A DNA stretch of 64,000 bases. Origin: Ancylostoma caninum. Its lineage: Eukaryota; Nematoda; Chromadorea; Rhabditida; Ancylostomatidae. The stretch lies in assembly GCA_037903475.1 (NCBI GenBank), contig JBAJFG010000444.1, forward strand, positions 62,001 through 126,000, written 5' to 3'. Each line of letters opens with the position of its first letter. The stretch's first letter is position 1. The translations under genes and the position numbers were made by a program. The notes beneath the pieces were generated by a model. That model saw only the letters and a program-made list of their open reading frames with translations. It did not search any database and had not been told where the DNA came from. Of this stretch, positions 55,878 to 64,000 are shown piece by piece.

Positions 55878-55910
55878 CTTAAGTTTAAATTGTGCATCTC
55901 AGATATAAGA

Positions 55911-57662
55911 ATGTGGCTAACGATGGTTTTCTTCATTCTTCATCTAATCAGTTTGATACTTGCTGTCGCGGTTGGTTCTGCAACATGTTATAACAAGGTA
56001 GGTGATATAGCTTGTTCGTTCGTGGCTCTTGTTGAATGGGAATCCTACATTAAAACGCACTGGGTGGAAAATTACTTGGGGTTGCCTTTTGTCCCCAAAA
56101 AACAGAAGATTTGTAACAGCTTAAAGGATGAGTAGGAGAAGGTCTTTGAGTGCTCCGATAGGACCACATTGAGGGGATCGATCACAGGCCAATGCCTTCA
56201 TCAAGTGCATCCAGGGGGTTTGCTTCTTGGCTGCTCATGCTCAGTGGTAAGATTATGGCTTTTACCAACCACTTCTGAGAACTGCTATTCAATCATTGAA
56301 AAGTAGCTGGTGAAAATTATTCGTGCAGGGCTTAGCATAATGCAGTGGTAAGAATCCCGTTATTCTTCATACGGTGTTCAATTTCGCTCCGGGCCAGTCA
56401 AGCCCTCCATCCTTCTAGTGTCGGTAAATTGGTTCAAAAGAAGTCTGGGAGGATGAAGTGCTGCCTTCACAAGTCATCGTATAGGGAGCATATATAGGGA
56501 ACATTCACCTTTAATGCCTCTACGATCCTCTGATGAGATCCGTTGAGTAGAACTGCAAGAACGGCATATTAGCATTAAGGGCTGAAGTCAGTTTTGCGAT
56601 TTTGTCGTTGCGATTCTGAAGTTTACAACTGAACAGCGCGCAGAACCGATTAAGCCGGGCTTTAACCGGAATTTGAGCAAGCGTACACGGCCACAGGGAA
56701 GATCCCCCGAAAATTGCTGGGGTCGGATTTGTGAGATAGAGAATACTCTAGTGATGAGTAATCCTTGGAAAAAAAATCGAAATCACCTTTGGTGGAGGAA
56801 TTGGGATATGGAAATCGAGGTATGCTCCGTCAGAAAACTGCTCACAGCTTAAGGATATGTATGTTTGCTTTCCAGTTTATCGAATACTAGGAAGTCAATG
56901 ACAGTTTGTGAACAGTTCACTCTTATACGCCAATATATTTATGCTTGGATACTTTGCTTAGCCTGATGTTATTGGTACATTTGAATTCTTCCATTCAGAA
57001 GAAAAGCGAAGTTAGCAATGTTAGCAAAACCGATAAACAGGTGAAGGTGCAAAAGTCTACGACTGAAGTTGTGAGTGATTGCCAGGTTCTACCTCCCATC
57101 ATTCCCTTTCACCTACGTTCTTACATTACCAGAAAGCGGAACAGAAAGGAGAAGCGCCTAAGATGGAAGGTTCCGAAAGATCAGACATTGGAGCAACGTT
57201 GGGAGCGGACAATGCACAAATCGAAGCTGTACTTGCCGAGCCGCCAGGAGACGATGTTTCTGTACGTTTGCATGCAACATCCATGTATTATATTTGTGTT
57301 TGTGTATATACATCAGAATACTCAACGCATTTTCAGGCCAATTACATAGCACACTTGGAGACCATCCTGGAAACAGCGGGAAATTACATGTGGGGTATGA
57401 AAAAGCATTTTGCAGCAGACGAAGCTGCCTGGAGGGAGTTGGCTAAGCGAATCACACTTCTTCAGGCTGAGGTATCACATATGCATTTGTCGAATTCGCT
57501 CCTAGAATACACTGCTGCTAGTTTTCCATGCTTTAGGGTTACGATGTTAGAGCAGGAACAAAAGAAGCAAAACAACGCCGGCTACTTTCAACGAATGTGT
57601 CGAGTTTGATGGAAAAAGTGACTAAAAAGAGAAAGGTTGGTGCTATAGAGTTCCCGTTTTAG
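55911..57662 (+). CDS. Small predicted secreted or membrane-anchored protein, five exons, function unknown
   Basis: Exons 55911-55997, 56999-57070, 57133-57261, 57337-57471 and 57537-57662 join in phase 0 throughout and give 182 residues with a TAG stop at 57660. Donors (AAG/GTAGGT, GTT/GTGAGT, TCT/GTACGT, GAG/GTATCA) and acceptors (TTCAG, ACCAG, TTCAG, TTTAG) are good. Exon 1 encodes a hydrophobic leader (WLTMVFFILHLISLILAVAV) ending SATCYNK, a likely signal peptide or anchor. The rest is hydrophilic: a Lys/Ser/Val-rich part, an acidic stretch (EAVLAEPPGDDVS), a helical segment with YMWGMKKHFAADEAAWREL and LLQAE, and a basic C-terminus (EKVTKKRK). No family is recognised. A CTCAG 8 bases before the ATG could be a cis- or trans-splice acceptor. 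AATAAA at 57793 fits as polyadenylation signal. Joining exon 1 across the 1-kb intron is the least certain step; exons 2-5 are well supported. Confidence 0.6.
56335..56565 (+). mobile_element. tRNA-derived SINE, family S2, copy 2 (intronic)
   Basis: AGCATAATGCAGTGGTAAGAA (A box) and GTTCAATTTCGCTCC (decayed B box) precede the S2 body: CCCTCCATCCTTC, GGTAAATTGGTTCAAAAGAAG, TCTGGGAGGATGAAG, TGCCTCTACGATCCTCTGATGAG. It is more diverged than the copy at 38101 and lies in the first intron of the gene at 55911-57662, in the sense orientation. Confidence 0.65.
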
Positions 57663-57792
57663 TTTCTGCCACAATTTTCGGTCTAATGAACTGAGTTTCA
57701 GAGAAGGAGCAGCTCTGCAGCGGATTGAAATGCACTCTAGTGTTTATTAAATCGTACTCTCCACAAATGTCATTCTACGTTTGTCAGTTCTT

Positions 57793-57798
57793 AATAAA
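57793..57798 (+). promoter_or_regulatory. AATAAA polyadenylation signal
   Basis: A canonical hexamer 130 bp downstream of the stop of the five-exon gene ending at 57662. Assigned from position and strand only. Confidence 0.5.
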
Positions 57799-57799
57799 A

Positions 57800-58473
57800 A
57801 TTTCCAAGGTTTCAGCTGTGTTGTCTTAGTCTGAAATTCCTCCGCGGCCCAATTCATGCTCGTCCAACGAAGAAAACTAGAAAATCTGGATCACAACACT
57901 ATATGGAATCGAAAATGTATCCTCGAATTGAGTGGCTTAGAAAGACACATTAGTTCATAGGGCGTTCTTATGGAGCGTTTTTCGAAGAATAAGATCAGCA
58001 GATGTTCGAACGCTCGGAAACGGAGTGATTTTGAGGCTCATGTGAAATTCGACCAAATAAACCGCAGAATTCATGCAACGTTTTGGGCCACCACACAATG
58101 ATTGATCGGGAAACTGATGTTCATTCACATCTTGCGTCTGCAAACATTATTCTGTACAGTAGTTGGTCCAAAGCTTGCAATAGATCGTTTGGGAGGTGTA
58201 AGAGAGGAACAGAATTAAACTCTGAGGAAAGTTGGCATGCTGCTAGCTGACATGAGATACCTCTTACCACCCAGGGAAAACCCTAGAACTCCATTTCACC
58301 GTGCGCGAAAACGTGGAACACGGTGAAACAAATGTAAATGATGCTTCTCTCATCTTGGAAGAGTAACTGATAGGGTAGCGTCAGAGAGATTCCGAACACC
58401 TGCCGATGCTTCCTGAATCGAGAGGAACTACGATGACGACCAGTGGCTTCAACGCATCCCGCTGTCACTCAAA
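57800..58473. other. No gene recognised
   Basis: Downstream flank of the five-exon gene. Short frames on the minus strand (57955-58143 and 58283-58468) have no domain. Confidence 0.35.
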
Positions 58474-58607
58474 AGCTACATTTACAGTCCTTGGAGTCCG
58501 ATCCGGTAGGATAAGAAAAGATACGTTTTCATCTTCCTCATCCGAGGATCGATACGTATCTTTCGTTATCCGATCGGATCGAACCCCGATGAACTACAAA
58601 TGTAGCT
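58474..58607. mobile_element. Hairpin MITE family M7, copy 2
   Basis: AGCTACATTTACAGTCCTTGG on the left and CGATGAACTACAAATGTAGCT on the right form the outer inverted repeat. The inner arms GGAGTCCGATCCGGTAGGAT and ATCCGATCGGATCGAACCCC match copy 1 at 55741-55877. It also carries ATCGATACGTATC in the right half like copy 1. Confidence 0.8.
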
Positions 58608-58709
58608 AAAGGCTTTTATCAACTAAAAGCAGAAATGAACAACCCTGAAGATTAGGGGGATGTCACATCATTTGACTGACCAAGAAATTGAGATGAATAT
58701 AATGTCAAT

Positions 58710-58821
58710 ATACAGGAAACTCCAAACGTACGCAGACAAGGGTCGGGACTGCGGGCGGCTCTCTTAGGCAGAGACGCAAGCGTTCATCACGCAAAGCGCC
58801 CATGTTTGGAGTTCCTTGTAT
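58710..58821. mobile_element. Short MITE (112 bp)
   Basis: ATACAGGAAACTCCAAAC and its inverted partner GTTTGGAGTTCCTTGTAT enclose about 75 bp of GC-rich DNA. Only one copy was seen in this window, so it is less certain than the others. Confidence 0.45.
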
Positions 58822-59269
58822 GTCACCTTTGCCACTGGACTGTTCCTTAGAACATGCGACCTTAGAGCAGTTGGTGTTCTCGTCAGCATGGCTTCAACCA
58901 TGGAGAACAGTCAGTTCAACAGCTATGATGAGAATCGCCCATTTTGTGGATGAATGCGACGTTAATCGTTTTAATCTCCTTTCCGACATCACTGCACTAC
59001 TGCAAGAAAGACAAGACGGAGGCTTTTGAATGGGCCTGCAGAAGTCCTACAAGGCACCCACATCTTCTACTAGATAATCGTTGGCGATTTCGAAGCCACT
59101 TTTGAAAGCAGGAGAACGCCTAAAGATCTTCATATTGGTACGTACTTTTTCTAATTTACGAACGGCATATGTTTGAAAATAAAAAACTTTGTACCGAAAG
59201 CGATTCAGAGATTTCTGCCCCTCGGTCTCGTGACTACACTGCGATTAACGGCAACCATTTTTATAGTAA
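58822..59269. other. No confident gene
   Basis: A 75-codon plus-strand frame (58802-59029), partly in the MITE, includes HFVDECDVNRFNLLSDITAL. No domain or splice partner was recognised. Confidence 0.3.
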
Positions 59270-60302
59270 ACTAGACGGTATACCCGGCTTCGCTCGGGTG
59301 TTTTACTACCCCGGCAATTTCACACTAATGAGGACATTTGCTAGTGCCGACAAATTCATTGCGGATGCCTATAGTTTTGGTGGTAAACATATTAGCAGGC
59401 TCAGGTAACCGTAAGCGAAAAGTTAGTACTGTTATTTCAGTGTCAAATTCATGGATTTTCGATTGATCCAGTGAACACATTCTTACCCCGTCCCTTTCCA
59501 AAAGCGGAGAAAGAGCAGAAGAAGTTACTGAGTCGATATATCCGTGGAGAATAGTTTTTATATTCGTGTACAGCGCAATGGAAAATCCTAGTAGACACGT
59601 CTTCACCGGCCCGTGGACGAAAATGGCGAAAAATCATACCAGTAATTCTAAATTCTACCCTAAATGTTCCCCATAAATGTTTATCATTATCATATGTTGT
59701 TTATCATTCGTGTTCAGCGCATTGAGAAACCCCAGTAGACCTGTCCCTATCGACTCTCCGGCAAAAATATCGAAAAATCAATAAAATCGATAAATCGATA
59801 TTTGGTGCAAAACGGTTATCATATTCGTGTTCAGCGCATTGACAAACCCCAGTAGACCTGTCCCTACCGACTGTCAGGGCAAAAATATCGAAAAATCAAT
59901 GAAATCGATAAATCGATATTTGGTGCAAAACGGTTATCATATTCGTGTTCAGCGCATTGAGAAACCCCAGTAGACCTGTCCCTACTGACTCTTGGGCAAA
60001 AATATCGAAAAATCAATAAAATCGATAAATCGATATTTGGTGCAAAACGGTCATCATATCCGTGTCCAGCGCATTGACAAACCCCATTAGACATGTCCTC
60101 GCCGCCTCTGAGGAAAAGTAGCGAAAAATCAATAAAATCGATAAATCAATCGATAATGCCTGGCACGAAGTAGTCTAAAACCTCCGCCGGCCCATGAGGA
60201 ATAAGCTTGCAAAGTTTGGTCCCGATCGATTCACCCTCCGCGATTTCTATAAGGAACATACATACATACACACACACATACATTCTACTTTATATATACA
60301 GA
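59270..60302. repeat. Dispersed repeat family R1, long copy with internal tandem array
   Basis: Starts ACTAGACGGTATACCCGGCTTCG and ends with the CCTCCGCGATTTCTATAAGGA block and a TATATATACAGA tail, like the short copy at 2345-2731. Between these ends it carries about 600 bp of 117-118-bp tandem repeats that the short copy lacks. It lies immediately downstream of the 3' end of the peroxidase gene. Confidence 0.65.
59545..60155. repeat. 117-118-bp tandem array (five units)
   Basis: The word CGTGTTCAGCGCATTGA recurs at 59565 (diverged), 59709, 59826, 59944 and 60061, with spacings 144, 117, 118 and 117. Each unit includes AACCCCAGTAGACCTGTCC and a palindrome-rich AATCGATAAATCGATATTTGG. The inner units are over 90 percent alike by eye, the outer ones less so. 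Confidence 0.88.
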
Positions 60303-60353
60303 TGCAAGCAAAAGGTACTAACACAAAATGATGCTAAACTACATCTTAATAAC

Positions 60354-60359
60354 TTTATT
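60354..60359 (-). promoter_or_regulatory. AATAAA polyadenylation signal for the peroxidase gene
   Basis: The complement reads CAATAAAG, about 160 bp downstream of the peroxidase stop codon at 60518 on the same strand. No other hexamer lies between them. Confidence 0.6.
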
Positions 60360-60517
60360 GATCTGCACCCAAGTTCAGACGTATAACGTCTACATAGCAA
60401 CGAGTAACATAAATACTGCACAATTGTTTCGCTTTGCACACGTTTCTAATAAGTCTCAACAATGATTGTTCGCTGAACAAGAAATGTAGGAAATATGTAA
60501 CATGAGCTCATCATAAG

Positions 60518-63500
60518 TCATCTTCTGCCACCTGTGTTTAGCCTGTCTCTGACAGCTCGGGCACATTGGATTACACAGACCGGGTCCTAGAGAAAAGCCT
60601 TTAGAAATGGTTAAAAAACAATGAGGAAGTACAATGACATTGTCAAATCCAGAATTGTACTGAGTAACCATAGAAAGCGTATTCTTACTTTTGCAATGTC
60701 GGAAGCGAGGTAGTCATCAAAAAGTCGGTCACAATGTTCCACAGTGATTGAATGGCACTCGGGCTGTAAGTACAATTTTCCAAAAGGTGTAAAACTTCAA
60801 ATTTATGTAAGCGGCACTAGCAGCCACGGAAATCGCTCTTGGGGTGGTCACTGACAGAAGTGTATATCGGGCTGAGAATAGTTGTGAACAATTGAGAATT
60901 TTTTTTACATGAAAATAGTTACAAGTTGACCAATTCTAGCACCAACATCTACGAAGAACTGAGAGCACAAAGGCAAAAAATTTGTCTCATCCAGAAAAAA
61001 TTCAATTTCCAGCGCCTCTTTACCTCTGCTGGGTCAAAACCTGGATTGCTGCGAATCGCAATTTCACATTCCGTGGTATCAACGTATTTTTGCAGAACTC
61101 ACCCCTTCTTTCGTGCACGTACACGTCACGCATGGAGTTATACGCTTCGTTTTTCCGAGATTTATCACTCGATGGTCTATGAGGCAGTAATCTGAAAAAA
61201 TATGTTATGAATTTCAAAGGATTCCTACGGGCAGAATATTAAAAAACCTCTGTCAAGCCATTCAAAGAAGTCTGTGTCTGGAAGCTCCGAGCAAGTAGCA
61301 GGCGCATTCCTAAATAAATTGCATTCCAGAGACCGTTGGGTATTTTCTACGAAATTACTCACGTTAGCTCGTCAGCCATAAGGAAGACATTTGGCTGTAT
61401 CTTTCGCGCGTACTGACTGTTGGAGCAAATTATCTTCGCGAAGGTAGTTTTCCGGATTTCTGCCAGTTGGTCTAAAACACAACATGTCGCTAGACAATTT
61501 ATTCCCATCCATACACCTCAATCCTAAAGCGAATTCGAATGCTTTGTTAATATTATACATGCATCACAAAAAGCAGCTTATTTAATCCTTGTCTTTTAGT
61601 CATTCTATTCTGATTTCTGGTGTGCAGATTACCAGCCAATGCGAATTTCTGGTTTGAAATACTCAAACTCTTTAATTTTAACCAGGAGATTACACGAAAG
61701 TCCCATGCGGAGAAAATTCTATGTCGAATACCTGGAGTGAATCTTGTGGCCGGCACATCGTTCTCATAGTAGAAGCGATCACATTTCTTCAATCGCTGCA
61801 TCTGTTCGCCTATGATGCATGCTAGTGACGGTCCCACCAGGGCTCCTGTAAATGCGTCACAAATGAGAGTCAGCACATTACCGGGTTTTGAGCTAAAAAA
61901 TTATCTGTTTCAGAAAGAATTTTTGGCAATGTTGTGGATCGTTCGTTTTTACGTCTGGCATCCCACTTCTTTATTTATGGATAAGTGTGCTTATAATCAC
62001 TTCCTTTTACGGTCTCCTTGTAATTTGTAGTGGTGAAATAAGGCAACACCATTGATAAATACCAACCTTTCATGGGTCGTTCGCTCATGATTCCGGGGAA
62101 AAGGTCGATGTCGTCGACGCTAGAGTACACCTTCTTCAGAGACTCTATTGAACTCTCATCCATAGTGGACCGTAGATCATCGAATGTTCGAGCTCGTTTC
62201 AGGCCGCAAATCTCTCTAGAAAAACATCTCTTTGATCGTAATTGTATTACGGGAGGTCTTTATTACCTGTACTCGTTGTACGGCTGAACTCCATGATCTC
62301 GTCCTCGTTGTATGTTCACAGCCGGTAGATCTATTCCAGTGAGTGGTCCTCCAGGTTTTGCGAACAGGTGGTTACGGACGGCGTCGGTGATGTGACGATC
62401 AAATGCCATGCTGTAAATAGTGTTGAGATAAGAATTCACATGGGGAGTGTCCACAGCATGACCTTTCAGAGCCCACAAGGCCCATGAGCATGGATTCCAT
62501 GTGTCCCATTTGTTGATCGTAAAGTGGGGATGGATTTGCGAAGTGGTCCTGAAACGTGTTGTGTAATGATTCATATAGGAGACTCCGTGCTCCGGACCAG
62601 CTAGTATGAGCGCTCGTACAGGATCAATCGAGAATGATAAAAGTAATGCGCAGATGCGCAGACAATCAGAGCGCAAGGACGCAACGTGGTGGGGCGCGTG
62701 AGAGCGGGTCCGAAGCACTGGAGCCTTGTGTAGCTACCCATAATTACCTTCAGCTCCACAGCATCTGTCATATTTTTGAGAATATCGTTCATACGTGGGA
62801 ACTTCGCTCGAATTAAAGTGTGTCCGAATCTGAACGCAGCCGTAGACATCTCTTGCGAGATTGACGGGTCACAGTGTGGATCGTATCCTATCGAAGTAAT
62901 AATGATTATTTGCATGTCGTAGAGGAAACGTTTGTTGGCAGTAATCGTCTACCTCAGCCCCAAAAACCTCAGTGTCTCTGTTTCAGTAACAGGTCATATA
63001 CGACGCGAAAGCGCTATTCTTCTCCTACAAGTTCGTTGTGAACAGTTTTTCTTATAGAGATAGTTTTCTTAAGTTTTATGCCAAACTGGAGCATCGAGTT
63101 AGTAGAAAGCGGCGCAACCGACAGCAACCTATCCTGTCAATCAGTTGAAGCTCGAAAGGCCATCAAAACTGGCCAGGTGACCTGTGCTGAGCATGAAAGA
63201 GACGCTTTGCTTGAAATGACTGGTCATCCACGCTGTTCTAAGATGAAATAAGTCATACTCAGTCTCTATGACACCAACCACTTCGACCGAAGAAATTTCC
63301 AACACGAATACCAGGGAATTGCTCCAAACGGCATGCACAGCAGGCACGATTTCCCAGAAAATCTCTCAAAGCTTTGGACAGGAGAGTTGTTAAATAGTTT
63401 CATCACGAATAGTAACATAATTTTTTTTCATTTCCCATTGCCATTTCTGCTCTAACATTGCCCTGTTCCTCGAAATATTCCAGATATCCTACTGTAACCC

Positions 63501-63954
63501 TACAGTAATGACTATGCAGTGTGACTACAGTTCTTATTTTCAATCTATAGAATAACTCCCGGCACAAGATTCACAAAATTCTCCGAGATTTCTTGATTTC
63601 GCATATAACTACTGCAAAATTTCTCACTTTTCTCACTTCGTTTCTCGTTTTCAACGTTTTTTTTTTTCGCACATAACTTGCACAAATGGCAATGCAGTAC
63701 AGACTGAGGATTACCTCCGTCACCTATACATCAATTTATATCCCATTAAGCGAGTTCTTTGTTATTTTTCCGAATTTTTTGGGGCAAACGTAGCCGATTA
63801 CGAAGTGCTTTTCATTCATCAGACCTGTGAAGTAGCCGCTTTTCTTTGGCATGAGATCATATTTGGACATTGCTTCACATCCTAAGACGACCGGTAGCCA
63901 CTCTTTGTAGATCACGTGCTGGATCTTAGCGATGTTGATTCTCCGGGCTTCCTC
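60518..63954 (-). CDS. Animal heme peroxidase with cysteine-rich C-terminal tail, 3' eleven exons
   Basis: Exons (high to low): 63954-63825, 62887-62748, 62548-62463, 62410-62267, 62215-62067, 61845-61732, 61471-61363, 61309-61248, 61191-61103, 60763-60689 and 60586-60518. All have GT-AG junctions and agree in phase, giving 388 residues to TGA. They cover the C-terminal two thirds of a peroxidasin/MPO-type domain: [20 protein letters not shown], then AFRFGHTLI with the proximal heme histidine, [26 protein letters not shown] (family signature), [13 protein letters not shown] and QLAEIRK...QPNVF. After the domain comes a Cys-rich tail ([39 protein letters not shown]) resembling the end modules of nematode peroxidases. 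The distal His and N-terminal domains are outside the window. Relatives use peroxide to cross-link cuticle or matrix proteins; export through the secretory pathway is expected but its signal is not in view. Confidence 0.93.
62888..63824 (-). other. Large intron of the peroxidase gene
   Basis: 937 bp between the first two visible exons, compared with 45-340 bp for the others. No exon-like frame with peroxidase similarity was found in it, and the flanking exons join directly in phase 1 (GYFTG/YDPHC). It contains poly-T and poly-A runs near 63420 and 63660. Confidence 0.75.
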
Positions 63955-64000
63955 AAGTGCAATTTTTAAAATTTTTTTAAATGTCACTTCTCATTTATAG

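Noticed and set aside
1..64000. Spliced-leader RNA, rRNA or snRNA genes
   Set aside because: Looked for the SL1 core and rRNA-like conserved blocks on both strands and saw none.

Overview
This window is eukaryotic nuclear DNA from a nematode, most likely a strongylid/rhabditid-type worm. Genes are cut into small exons (about 60-230 bp) by short introns with consensus GT donors and pyrimidine-CAG acceptors. The clear genes are a nematode-style heme peroxidase and a small seven-transmembrane receptor. The repeats are the Tc1/mariner, MITE, non-LTR and tRNA-derived SINE classes expected in such genomes. There is no bacterial gene organisation. Most long open frames are by-products of tandem repeats or inverted repeats, and the real genes had to be assembled exon by exon from splice sites and phase.

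Layout. 1-8.5 kb: repeats (a foldback MITE, two dispersed repeat families, a 60-bp minisatellite and two decayed mariner elements only 38 bp apart). 8.8-9.9 kb (minus): a five-exon 7TM receptor gene with every intron in phase 0. 12.5-13.1 kb: foldback repeat. 15.0-16.0 kb: GC-rich LTR-like block. 16.2-16.45 kb (minus): two exons of what may be a truncated receptor. 17.5-18.3 kb: a regular 151/152-bp alternating tandem array. 19.2-21.2 kb: a 2-kb foldback with about 550-bp arms and an inverted pair of tRNA-derived SINE bodies in its loop. 21.3-22.5 kb: a decayed Tc1-like transposon. 23-29 kb: MITEs. 31-35 kb: two more 60-bp arrays, a mariner deletion derivative and the second copy of the element that carries such arrays. 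36.5-38.4 kb: foldback containing tRNA-like heads, then a SINE.

39.3-42.8 kb holds several coding-like segments of an unrecognised gene or genes plus an old inverted duplication. 43.7-44.4 kb: foldback. 47-49 kb: mariner remnant and tRNA-like sequences. 49.5-50.9 kb: an internally deleted non-LTR retrotransposon that keeps both ends. 52.8-55.6 kb: MITEs, including a set nested inside one another. 55.9-57.7 kb (plus): a five-exon gene for a small predicted secreted or membrane protein with a SINE in its first intron. 58-60.3 kb: MITEs and a 118-bp array inside a dispersed element. 60.5-64 kb (minus): the 3' eleven exons of an animal heme peroxidase with a cysteine-rich C-terminal tail; its 5' end lies beyond the window.

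The genes do not form an evident pathway. The peroxidase is probably extracellular (cuticle or extracellular-matrix cross-linking is the known role of relatives), and the receptor is probably chemosensory. The rest of the window is a dense record of transposable-element activity. Coordinates of exon ends are exact readings of splice signals; repeat boundaries are good to a few bases where terminal repeats are clear and to tens of bases elsewhere.
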